Positions 7,401 through 12,220 of a DNA stretch of 12,220 nucleotides are shown here, in pieces. The notes under the pieces are model-generated. The model searched no databases and was not told the DNA's origin. It saw only the letters and a list, made by a program, of their open reading frames with translations. Positions within the stretch are counted from its first letter, which is position 1; each line of letters starts with the position of its first letter. A program made the position numbers and the translations under genes. Source of the DNA: UBA12403 sp043808565 (GTDB lineage: Bacteria; Patescibacteriota; Patescibacteriia; UBA9934; GWF2-40-263); assembly GCA_043808565.1 (NCBI GenBank), contig JAZDEQ010000059.1, forward strand, positions 1 through 12,220. Reading direction: 5' to 3'.

Positions 7401-8041
7401 TTTTTAGTGGCCACCACCGGCACGTTTAATTCTTTTCCCAACTCCGCTAACCGGGCATTGATAGTTTCTTGTTCGGGAATCTCTGGTCGATCCACTAACT
7501 CCAGAAAAAAATTATTGGGCCCAAAAATTTCTACGTATTCCAAAATCAAACGCTTAGCTTCATCGTCGTTGTTCACAGATAAGGCTTGATCAATATCTCC
7601 GTATCGTCCACCCGACAAAGCAATCAACCCGTGTTCCTTGCCCTGACAAAATTGTTTTAAAAGTTCTTTATCTAACCGCGGCTTATAATAAAATCCCTCG
7701 AGAAAACCTAAGGTAGAAAGTTGAACCAAATTTTTATAACCGGCCAGATTTTCAGCCAATAAAACTAACCGATCTGGCTTGGCATCAACCTTACCGCGTT
7801 TTTGCGATCGACCATTCCGCGCCAAATAAGCATCCAGGCCAATAATTAATTTTATTTCTTCGTCTTTGCACTTTTGATAAAAATCAATCACCCCATAAAG
7901 CACCCCGTTATCAGTTAAAGCAAAAGCGTCCATGTTCCTTTCCTTCATAGCCTTAACCAAAGCCTTAGTTTTAGGCAGGGCTTCGAGTAGCGAATAATGA
8001 CTGTGAACGTGGAGGTGAACAAAGGGGGATTTATCGGGCAT
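4454..8041 (-). CDS. dnaE: DNA polymerase III alpha subunit (DnaE)
   Basis: 1195 residues, close to the usual length of about 1160. It is the replicative family C polymerase that extends DNA at the fork. Visible order: PHP domain (1-270) starting FVHLHVHSHYS; GSAAGSL nucleotide-binding loop; palm with PDVDGDF (403-409, catalytic Asp406 and Asp408) and a third Asp at 561 in KMDFLGI; fingers; beta-clamp motif QTSLFDL (914-920); OB-fold (SFVKAGGLITSV onward, about residue 980-1060); a low-complexity linker (about 1085-1125); and a C-terminal domain. Metal ligands of the PHP domain are mostly lost (Asn45, Asp70, Gly145, Asn214, Phe216), so PHP nuclease activity is unlikely; this is inferred from known PHP motifs. 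The ATG at 8041 is required because the HVH motif starts at residue 11. The only AAGGAG lies 18 bases upstream, too far for normal use. A GC-rich palindrome lies in the linker. Confidence 0.97.
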   Translation of the reverse strand: MPDKSPFVHLHVHSHYSLLEALPKTKALVKAMKERNMDAFALTDNGVLYGVIDFYQKCKDEEIKLIIGLDAYLARNGRSQKRGKVDAKPDRLVLLAENLAGYKNLVQLSTLGFLEGFYYKPRLDKELLKQFCQGKEHGLIALSGGRYGDIDQALSVNNDDEAKRLILEYVEIFGPNNFFLELVDRPEIPEQETINARLAELGKELNVPVVATKNVFYLKPQDVEAWKILQCVKDGRNLEEFERVQNYDYDASLVEADYMISRFKDWPEAIENTRKIADRCDVQFDLGKWNFAHFEVPNGLTHLEFLRQRAFNELPNKVETVTEEMKERINYELSVIEMKGFAPYFLIVSDYIEWARAHGIVTTTRGSAAGSLVSFAIGISTVDPIKYKLPFERFLNPERPSAPDVDGDFADNRRDEMLAYVTEKYGKDKVAQICTFGTMLARGSIRDVGRALGYEYSFVDGVSKMVPMGSQGFPMTLKRALDEDADFKKRYDTEPNVHRLINLAQQIEGCARHVSVHAAGVVFSPTPLTDFTPLQIETREGKIITQYEMHAVEAVGLLKMDFLGIRNLSILGDAVRIIRKVKGVDIKLEKIPVDDPKTFELLANGFTMGTFQLNGDGMTKYLMELKPSRIEDIMAMVALYRPGPIESIPEYIRRKHDNSLIKFLDPRLEDILDQSYGVIVYQDDVMLISIKLAGYSWLEADKLRKAMGKKIPEEMAKQKEKLILGFITNGLSKEKANELWKLIEPFAAYGFNKAHASSYGMVAYQTSYLKANYPAEYMSALMTAESADLETISDAVKECQRMGIAVLPPDINESLPVFTYIDDKTIRFGLVVIKNLGQEVVEAIVAEREANGLFKDLADFIERVHHRAFNKKSFEALTKSGALDRFGERKCLLENIEQILLFNKQAKEKQAQNQTSLFDLSPALATERLKLKITLPAEKNELLVWEKELLGLYLSSHPYDDVVKAVGQYLLPLKDLQNQTDGSFVKAGGLITSVKTIVTKKGDNMAFVGLDDKTGKAELIVFPTSFAQFGKLLLEDKVIIVSAKVSRRDGEEAKLLASSLIVIDKNNLADVAGMLQDNLWIPGDQNKVPQPSDISKENQASPAFQAFSTSSSRHSSPRAEADPALEITLIGKPAPELVASLRELLLASPGTKKVFFIVDSGGTQRVVKTDYAVNPTPEFLAEVKSLVGERNVKMV
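4681..4716. repeat. GC-rich imperfect palindrome inside dnaE
   Basis: This 36-bp block has 25 G/C (69%) inside an AT-rich gene. CCTC (4681-4684) pairs with GAGG (4713-4716), and CTCGT (4687-4691) pairs with ACGAG (4708-4712). The interior holds the direct repeat GGCGAG-CTAT-GGCGAG. It is read in frame as linker residues 1109-1121 (near SSRHSSPRAEA). Nearby AGGCTTGA words at 4723-4748 are also repeated. It resembles the in-frame palindromic elements known from other bacteria (for example Rickettsia); that identity is inferred. Confidence 0.55.
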
Positions 8042-8063
8042 AGCAGAAAGTTGAGCTCGCTCC

Positions 8064-8092
8064 TTGACAAAAAAAATGTTTTAGTCTATTCT
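8064..8092 (+). promoter_or_regulatory. Consensus-like plus-strand promoter without a gene downstream
   Basis: TTGACA (8064-8069, perfect -35) is followed by 17 bp and TATTCT (8087-8092, 4 of 6). No plus-strand gene follows; a transcript starting near 8099 would meet the hairpin at 8111-8152 after about 50 nt. The -10 lies in an inverted repeat, ATTCTA-AAAA-TAGAAT (8088-8103), whose minus-strand reading TAGAAT is a 5-of-6 -10 element pointing at dnaE. The two directions may therefore share this site. Confidence 0.4.
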
Positions 8093-8110
8093 AAAAATAG
8101 AATCACTACG

Positions 8111-8152
8111 AAAAAGACCCCTTTAAGGTTCTGTCCTTACTGGGGGCTTTTT
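8111..8152 (-). terminator. Terminator overlapping the 3' end of the NYN gene, possibly bidirectional
   Basis: AAAAAGACCCC (8111-8121) pairs with GGGGGCTTTTT (8142-8152) with one mismatch. An inner AAGG/CCTT stem (8125-8128 with 8135-8138) extends it. The minus-strand RNA ends in GGGGTCTTTTT. The stop codon of the NYN gene (8123-8125) lies inside the structure. The plus-strand reading also ends in five T, so it could end a plus-strand transcript. Confidence 0.75.
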
Positions 8153-8644
8153 CATATATTCAATCTTTCGCCTAATGCCATTTAGATAGACGATCGGTGA
8201 ATTAGTTCTCTTTAAAAGAACCGAACAACGGCGACTTTCATTGGGCGATAAGATAACTTCTAATTTATTTTTCTCTTTTAAAAATTTGACTAGACCAGCA
8301 TAATCGCCATCGCTGGTAACTAAAATTTGTTTTTGACAATTATTTTCAAAAACGTCAATAACTGACCGTAAAACCAAATCGGCATCGCAATTACCTTTTG
8401 GTTTCCCGCTATCGTCATAAATAATCTCCTTAAAAACTAAAGTAAAACCGGCTTCTTGCAAATTAGTGTATAAATAAGTCTCTTTAGAGATTAAACCAAT
8501 AAAATAATAAGCTCTGGTTACCCCAAATTTATCGGATAACCATTTTCTAAAACGGAGCATATCCACTGCCCATCCGGAATTTTTGACACCCCGATACAAA
8601 TTATTACCGTCAATATAGGCAAAATTGTTTTTAAACCGATTCAT
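8123..8644 (-). CDS. NYN domain protein (LabA/DUF88-type PIN-like ribonuclease)
   Basis: 173 residues, almost the whole chain being one NYN domain. Motifs visible in order: AYIDGNNLY (Asp12, strand 1), GNCDADLVLRSVID (Asp87 and Asp89), and LVTSDGDYAGLVKFL (Asp112 and Asp114). These acidic residues form the metal site of the PIN/FLAP-like fold, and family members act on RNA. The TSDGDY loop matches the usual (T/S)xDxDF/Y pattern, so the enzyme should be active. There is no signal peptide or membrane segment, so it is cytosolic. The ATG at 8644 is the only start that keeps the first motif; no clear Shine-Dalgarno sequence precedes it. The leader holds a terminator-like hairpin (8662-8686), and the last nine codons lie in the terminator. 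It is divergent from the AAA+ gene; a functional link is not shown. The RNA substrate is unknown. Confidence 0.93.
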   Translation of the reverse strand: MNRFKNNFAYIDGNNLYRGVKNSGWAVDMLRFRKWLSDKFGVTRAYYFIGLISKETYLYTNLQEAGFTLVFKEIIYDDSGKPKGNCDADLVLRSVIDVFENNCQKQILVTSDGDYAGLVKFLKEKNKLEVILSPNESRRCSVLLKRTNSPIVYLNGIRRKIEYMKKPPVRTEP

Positions 8645-8661
8645 AATAACTTTAGGGTACC

Positions 8662-8686
8662 AAAAACCCCTTCACAAAGGAAGGGG
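8662..8686 (-). terminator. Terminator-like hairpin in the leader of the NYN gene (possible attenuator)
   Basis: CCCCTTC (8667-8673) and GAAGGGG (8680-8686) are perfect 7-bp arms with a 6-base loop. On the minus strand five T follow directly (8662-8666); the plus strand has no T-run. It points at the NYN start codon 18 bp further on and has no upstream minus-strand gene to terminate, so it either attenuates the NYN mRNA or stops antisense RNA from the divergent ATPase gene. Confidence 0.65.
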
Positions 8687-8717
8687 TCATTATGTGGCTG
8701 TTTAAAAATTTTTCTTG

Positions 8718-8723
8718 TATAAT
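8718..8723 (+). promoter_or_regulatory. Perfect -10 element (TATAAT) of the AAA+ ATPase gene
   Basis: TATAAT ends 12 bp before the ATG at 8736. Transcription would begin near 8730, giving a leader of about six bases and no room for a Shine-Dalgarno sequence. The -35 region (around 8695-8700) is poor. Confidence 0.55.
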
Positions 8724-8735
8724 ATTCTTATCTTT

Positions 8736-9728
8736 ATGGATCCAAAAAATTTATATGCCGTGGCCATTTTGGCCGGCATTGCCGGAATACTTTTATTAGC
8801 CAAACAATACGGTCGTAAAATCCCCAAACAAACAAGTAACGCTTTTACTACTGACGTAACCGAGCTGGCCCGACAAGGCAAGCTCGAAGCTTTTGCTGGT
8901 CGTGAAGCTGAAGTTGAAAGAACAATTCATATTCTGCTTCGTAAAAATAAAAATAATCCGCTTTTAATTGGCGCGCCCGGCGTTGGCAAAACCGCCATTG
9001 TTCATGGTTTAGCTCAACTTATTGTTCAAAATAAAGTTCCGGATTCTTTAAAAAATAAAAAAGTTTTAGCTCTGGATCTAACTTCGCTCATGTCACAAAC
9101 CAAATATCGAGGTGAATTAGAAACTAAACTTCGAGTACTTATTGATTCGTTGGAAAAACGTGCTCGCGAAGTTATTCTTTTTATTGACGAAGTCCATATG
9201 CTAGTTCGTGTCGGTAGTGCCGAAGGCTCGGTTAACTTGAGCGATGTTTTTAAGCCAGCTATGGCTCGCGGCGATCTGCAAATTGTTGGGGCCACTACTT
9301 GGACAGAATATGCCGAATTTATTCGACCTGACCAAGCTCTTGATCGTCGCTTTCAACCAGTTCTGGTTGACGAGCCAACCCCAGAACAAGCTTTAAAAAT
9401 TTTACAAACTCTCAGACCAGAATACGAAAAATTTCACGGCGTAAAAATTACTGACCAGGCTCTTGAAGCGGCAGTCAAATTATCCGATAAACAAATTAAA
9501 GGCCGCTATCTTCCAGACAAAGCCATCGACCTCATCGACGAAGCAGCGGCCAAAGTTTCCATTGAAAGTCCTCAGTCAACTCACAAAATTCCCATGGGTG
9601 TAGTTCATACCGCGGCAAAAAACAAAAAACTTGGTACGGTTGATGTGGCCGATATCAAAGACGTGGTTGATCAATGGATGATCCATTCAAAAGCCGAAAA
9701 ATCCCGTGACGCGCGATTTGAATCATAA
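8736..9728 (+). CDS. Membrane-anchored single-ring Clp-type AAA+ ATPase (ClpA/B/C D1-like)
   Basis: 330 residues from the ATG at 8736. An in-frame TTG at 8715 overlaps the -10 box and is rejected. Residues about 5-22 form one hydrophobic helix, with a basic stretch after it, so the ATPase should lie on the cytoplasmic face. The AAA+ module matches the first ring (D1) of Clp/Hsp100 unfoldases: Walker A GAPGVGKT (79-86), pore loop KYRG (123-126), Walker B VILFIDE (146-152), sensor 1 GATT (185-188), arginine finger region DRRF (203-206), and sensor 2 GRYLPDKAIDL (256-266). All catalytic and threading residues are kept. The Clp N-domain, the coiled-coil middle domain and D2 are absent. The tail VDVADIKDVVDQW (302-314) matches the D1-D2 linker of ClpB/ClpC, so the protein ends where D2 would begin. 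Probable role: ATP-driven remodelling of proteins at the membrane. The partner protease, if any, is not in the window. Confidence 0.92.
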   Translation: MDPKNLYAVAILAGIAGILLLAKQYGRKIPKQTSNAFTTDVTELARQGKLEAFAGREAEVERTIHILLRKNKNNPLLIGAPGVGKTAIVHGLAQLIVQNKVPDSLKNKKVLALDLTSLMSQTKYRGELETKLRVLIDSLEKRAREVILFIDEVHMLVRVGSAEGSVNLSDVFKPAMARGDLQIVGATTWTEYAEFIRPDQALDRRFQPVLVDEPTPEQALKILQTLRPEYEKFHGVKITDQALEAAVKLSDKQIKGRYLPDKAIDLIDEAAAKVSIESPQSTHKIPMGVVHTAAKNKKLGTVDVADIKDVVDQWMIHSKAEKSRDARFES

Positions 9729-9738
9729 AACACAAATC

Positions 9739-9771
9739 AAAAACCGCGACCTTTAATTGGCCGCGGTTTTA
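9739..9771. terminator. Bidirectional terminator between convergent genes
   Basis: AAAACCGCG (9740-9748) and CGCGGTTTT (9762-9770) form a 9-bp stem, extended inward by CC/GG past one mismatch. T-runs follow on both strands. It lies 10 bp after the AAA+ stop and 9 bp before the stop of the convergent secreted-protein gene, so it can serve both. Confidence 0.88.
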
Positions 9772-9780
9772 TTCATCGGT

Positions 9781-11526
9781 CTAATAAGTAATTGTTCCGC
9801 CGTATAGTGGTAAAGTTTGTACTAGACTTCCGCTAGTACCCACATAACCATCCTCCCAAAAAATCGACGCATAAGAAAAATGACTTGCTATTAATATATC
9901 AGTATCAGTTGGAACATCTATCCTAACGCTATCATCATTGCTGACGCTTGCTCCGGTGGTGTCAGTGTATAAAACAAAAGTTTTAGTTGTGCCGGCCGGA
10001 ATATTAAATGCCGGTCCGGCCGCCGCTCGTCCAAAAACAACATAAGTCAACGGTTCATTAGAAGCAGAACTCAAACAAGAAGTCCCATCAGCTGTTAAAA
10101 AATCAATGTTTGCAGTTGAAAAAGCCAAAGGCACGCTTAAATCATCTATGTCATAAAGAACAAATTTGGCCGAATCAGCCAAGGCGGCATTAGAACAAAG
10201 ATTCCATCCGCTATTGTCATTGTCGGTTGAAGTAATTTTGAAAGACACTTGAGTTAAGCCGACATCGGCCGTGGAATTGGCGGCTACATTAAATATAAAA
10301 ACTTCGTTCATTCCCGGTACACTGCTGCCAGATGGACTACCCGAAGCTAAAGACAGAATCGGGTAGGTCTGATAAAAATTAAATCCGTTTGCACTAACTG
10401 CTTTATTTATATCATAACTGTCAAAAGCCGTTCCAGAGTTTAAACCTGTGGCCGCAAAATAATTACTCGGGTTATTATTTGAAAACCATGCATATAATGT
10501 AAGCGAAAACTGTGGAGTAAAATAAGGGTCAATACCAAGACCGGCTAATGGCGGAACTGTATCAATTAAAACCTCTACTTGTGCTTCGTTATCTTTGGGA
10601 ACATAACAAGAAAGATTACTAAATTGCACCAAATGATTAGCTAAGTATTGATTATAAATTAATTCGTTACCATTACTATCGAAACATTTAAGTCGGACAA
10701 CGCTCGCTATACCATCATTGCCGGAAGAAAGTGAATCGTTGACATTTCCAAATGTTAAAGTATTAATTTCAAAAGGTTCATTAGTAGAAACAAATTTCCA
10801 TATACCAACTGAAAAATCAATCATGTTAGGAACTATAATCGTGCTATCTGGCGAAGCTAGGTCAAGCGAGACATCAAGATCACCGTGGTCGGTAACTATT
10901 GTGTTCACTAAGGAGCCGCTGACATTAATCCCTGAGTCAGAAACATCACCAATATCCAAATTCCTTCCAGTCAAGGCCGTACCATTTACTTTGCTGGCAA
11001 CTACATCAGATTCGTTATTAATTGTCAGAGCATAAATATCATCGTCTGAACCAGCGGTTGTTACATTGGCAAAATTACAAGAAACTTTATAATTTTGAGT
11101 TTTGTTTTTACCTATGCCCATATTCAAAGCGTCAAAAACCAACAAACCACTGGCGTCAACCGGTCTTGGTCCTCTGATTAATGTGTCACGAGAATCATAC
11201 AATGAACAGGAAGAAATAAAATCCAAAGCAACGACGTCGTTTTCTACGGTCGTAAAACTAGCATCGTTGTCTGCTAATACATAGAAAGATAGTGATGAGA
11301 CAACAGCTGGACCACTGGAAGCCGTCAAAGCGACGCCGATCATATCGGCGGTTGAACCTTTTGTATAAGTGGCCGAAGTAATGGTATTTGACAATCTGAC
11401 AACTAATTTTGGCGGCAGTGCGGCCATGGAAATAGCCGCAGCCGCCGACAAACCAGCTACGGCGAGCAAGGCTATCCCAACCACAACCGAAGTTTTGGTC
11501 TTGGTTTTAACAATCGTTTTTTTCAT
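9781..11526 (-). CDS. Secreted protein with three tandem beta-rich (Ig-like) domains
   Basis: 581 residues from the ATG at 11526. A TTG 30 bases upstream would add ten residues ahead of an otherwise normal signal peptide and is rejected. Residues 1-35 are a Sec signal: KK...KTKTKTK, hydrophobic 14-32, and a likely cleavage after SMA (A35). The mature part shows three repeats starting near 41, 216 and 389. Each opens with an LxVxL-type strand. Each then carries an aromatic Asp-turn motif (CSLYDSRDTLI at about 107; LKCFDSNGNELI at 279; FVLYDIDDLSVPL at 455). Each ends in a (I/V)(G/P)(K/A)-type strand (IGKNKTQNYKVSCNF; VPKDNEAQVEVLIDT; IPAGTTKTFVLYTDT). The tail has FWEDGYVG and LPLYGG, a style I associate with CPR surface proteins. 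It lacks an LPXTG or C-terminal membrane anchor. It lies 26 bp after the small membrane protein gene and is probably co-transcribed. An S-layer, adhesin or pilus-like role is possible but unproven. Confidence 0.88.
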   Translation of the reverse strand: MKKTIVKTKTKTSVVVGIALLAVAGLSAAAAISMAALPPKLVVRLSNTITSATYTKGSTADMIGVALTASSGPAVVSSLSFYVLADNDASFTTVENDVVALDFISSCSLYDSRDTLIRGPRPVDASGLLVFDALNMGIGKNKTQNYKVSCNFANVTTAGSDDDIYALTINNESDVVASKVNGTALTGRNLDIGDVSDSGINVSGSLVNTIVTDHGDLDVSLDLASPDSTIIVPNMIDFSVGIWKFVSTNEPFEINTLTFGNVNDSLSSGNDGIASVVRLKCFDSNGNELIYNQYLANHLVQFSNLSCYVPKDNEAQVEVLIDTVPPLAGLGIDPYFTPQFSLTLYAWFSNNNPSNYFAATGLNSGTAFDSYDINKAVSANGFNFYQTYPILSLASGSPSGSSVPGMNEVFIFNVAANSTADVGLTQVSFKITSTDNDNSGWNLCSNAALADSAKFVLYDIDDLSVPLAFSTANIDFLTADGTSCLSSASNEPLTYVVFGRAAAGPAFNIPAGTTKTFVLYTDTTGASVSNDDSVRIDVPTDTDILIASHFSYASIFWEDGYVGTSGSLVQTLPLYGGTITY

Positions 11527-11552
11527 ACTTGGAAAAATTAAAACGGGACAAA

Positions 11553-11897
11553 TCAAAGTTCGTCCGCGTCGGCTATTTTTTTACTTTTTTTAACTTTCTT
11601 TTCCAATTCTTCAGACTGTCTCTCTAATTTAGCCTCGCGTTTATCCATTACGTATTCAACCAAACGACGAATACCGTCGCCTAAAAACGACAGCCCGACC
11701 GTGACTTTTTCAAATTTTCCACGAATAGCCGTAATCGCTTCTTCGATTTTGGCCATTTTTTCCCGAGCCTCGCTCATGGTGTCATTAACATTTTTTAAAA
11801 TCATGGCCACCTGCCAAATAAGCCAACACATAAAAGCCGTGATCCAAAGGGCACAGAAAGCGAGAACGATATATAAAATATCTTGTGATTGAAACAT
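11553..11897 (-). CDS. Small membrane protein with coiled-coil tail
   Basis: 114 residues. One long hydrophobic segment (about 7-34, rich in Trp, Phe and Leu) is followed by a charged helical region (38-108) with heptad-like spacing and a basic patch KREAKLERQSEELEKKVKK (86-104). The C-terminus is DADEL. The pattern resembles small CPR membrane proteins and DUF948-like coiled-coil proteins, but no specific family is claimed. The ATG at 11897 has no Shine-Dalgarno sequence; a -10-like TATATT lies at 11924-11929 inside the ACGAAT repeats. It ends in TGA, which supports the standard code. The downstream secreted-protein gene starts 26 bp later, so the two likely form an operon. Function unknown. 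Confidence 0.8.
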   Translation of the reverse strand: MFQSQDILYIVLAFCALWITAFMCWLIWQVAMILKNVNDTMSEAREKMAKIEEAITAIRGKFEKVTVGLSFLGDGIRRLVEYVMDKREAKLERQSEELEKKVKKSKKIADADEL

Positions 11898-11902
11898 AGG
11901 GG

Positions 11903-11936
11903 ACGAAATTACGAATTCGTACGAATATACGAATTT
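11903..11936. repeat. ACGAAT tandem repeats with a 12-bp palindrome
   Basis: ACGAAATT, ACGAATTCGT, ACGAATAT and ACGAATTTTT follow one another, with a perfect palindrome TACGAATTCGTA at 11910-11921. It fills the gap between the GxxExxY remnant and the start of the small membrane protein gene and overlaps its possible promoter. Confidence 0.6.
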
Positions 11937-12098
11937 TTATTTGTTTTTGATATTAATAATTCTTTTTTGCTTTACGCCTTCACTGGTAAAATTTAAAATA
12001 ATCCCCAACTGTTTTTCGCTAGACACAAGATAATCTAAAATTTGTTTAATATGTGCTCCGGAAAAATATTTTTCACACTTTACTGACCTTTCACACAT
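11937..12098 (-). pseudogene. 3' remnant of a GxxExxY-family protein gene
   Basis: The frame from ATG at 12098 to TAA at 11937 encodes 53 residues. From residue 7 it matches the end of GxxExxY proteins: KCEKYFSGAHIKQILDYL, then EKQLGIILNF, then KQKRIIN. Full members are about 120-130 residues and carry the GxxExxY signature in the missing N-terminal part. In the same frame there are TAA stops further upstream in the window, so the missing part is not simply hidden by a late start. The likely state is a 5'-truncated or decayed gene. GxxExxY proteins are common in CPR and environmental genomes; their biochemical role is not established. Confidence 0.7.
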
Positions 12099-12102
12099 AA
12101 GT

Positions 12103-12219
12103 TTAATACAACTCGCTTGATTCGAGAAACCCTCTTAATAAATTCGGATTTGATAATCGGCGTCTGGAAGCGCGGATTTTTTGTTTAAGATCGGTTAATC
12201 CTTTTGGCGGACAGTTGGC
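12103..12219 (-). CDS. C-terminal 38 residues of an unrecognised protein (runs off right edge)
   Basis: An open frame enters from the right edge and stops at TAA (12103-12105), four bases before the ATG of the GxxExxY remnant. The peptide is basic and has KGLTDLKQKIR, SRRRLSNPN and GFLESSELY. I do not recognise the family. Another minus-strand frame is also open over much of the same stretch, so coding is likely but not certain. Confidence 0.35.
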   Translation of the reverse strand, partial: ANCPPKGLTDLKQKIRASRRRLSNPNLLRGFLESSELY

Positions 12220-12220
12220 C

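Noticed and set aside
8715..8735. In-frame TTG start for the AAA+ ATPase, adding seven residues
   Set aside because: The codon overlaps the perfect TATAAT at 8718-8723, and the ATG at 8736 gives a normal anchor helix.
8123..9728. NYN nuclease and membrane AAA+ ATPase as a two-gene defence system
   Set aside because: The genes are divergent, with separate terminators, a leader hairpin and no shared features. Adjacency alone is not enough.
11553..11555. Recoding of UGA as glycine, as in Gracilibacteria and SR1
   Set aside because: No long gene contains an in-frame UGA, and here UGA ends a gene right before the next start, so the standard code fits.
11527..11556. TTG start ten codons upstream of the three-domain secreted protein
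   Set aside because: It would place a hydrophobic segment before the basic N-region of a normal signal peptide and overlap the upstream gene. ATG at 11526 is preferred.
1..12220. tRNA, rRNA, insertion sequences or attachment sites
   Set aside because: No cloverleaf, conserved rRNA stretch, transposase frame or terminal inverted repeats were recognised by eye on either strand; a covariance-model search was not possible.

Overview
The window looks like a chromosomal fragment of a Candidate Phyla Radiation (Patescibacteria) bacterium, Parcubacteria-like in style. This is inferred from gene content and layout, not from a marker gene. The DNA is AT-rich, genes are compact, Shine-Dalgarno sequences are mostly weak or absent, and secreted or membrane-anchored proteins of unknown function surround one housekeeping gene. 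Reading frames fit the standard code: TAA, TAG and TGA all serve as stops and no gene needs UGA to be read as an amino acid.

Layout. At 1-2631 (minus) lies the N-terminal 877 codons of a very large secreted beta-solenoid surface protein that runs off the left edge. A 443-bp intergenic stretch at 2632-3074 follows; most of it is about 87% A+T, and it carries a promoter, a DnaA-box-like site and two hairpins. At 3075-4319 (minus) is a single-span membrane protein with a large extracytoplasmic part. Between it and dnaE (4454-8041, minus) lies an inverted pair of 9-bp tandem repeats with terminator character. dnaE encodes the replicative DNA polymerase III alpha subunit. Upstream of it is a small NYN/PIN-like nuclease gene (8123-8644, minus). 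Divergent from that is a membrane-anchored single-ring Clp-type AAA+ ATPase (8736-9728, plus). A convergent bidirectional terminator separates the ATPase from a two-gene minus-strand unit (11897 to 9781): a small membrane/coiled-coil protein followed by a secreted protein with three tandem beta-rich domains. The right edge holds the 3' remnant of a GxxExxY-family gene and the tail of an unrecognised reading frame.

How it fits together. Apart from dnaE and the NYN nuclease, the intact genes have export or membrane signals (two secreted beta-rich proteins, two single-span proteins, one anchored unfoldase-like ATPase), so this is mainly a cell-envelope neighbourhood. The neighbours of dnaE appear to be transcribed separately from it, because hairpin terminators bound most units.

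Most worth a second look: a GC-rich imperfect palindrome inserted in frame in the dnaE linker; the loss of almost all PHP metal ligands in DnaE; the Clp ATPase cut exactly at the D1-D2 linker and given a membrane anchor; the inverted 9-bp arrays; a terminator-like hairpin in the NYN leader; and three-fold internal duplication in both secreted proteins. I see no CRISPR array, insertion sequence, rRNA or tRNA, and no clearly complete novel multi-gene system.
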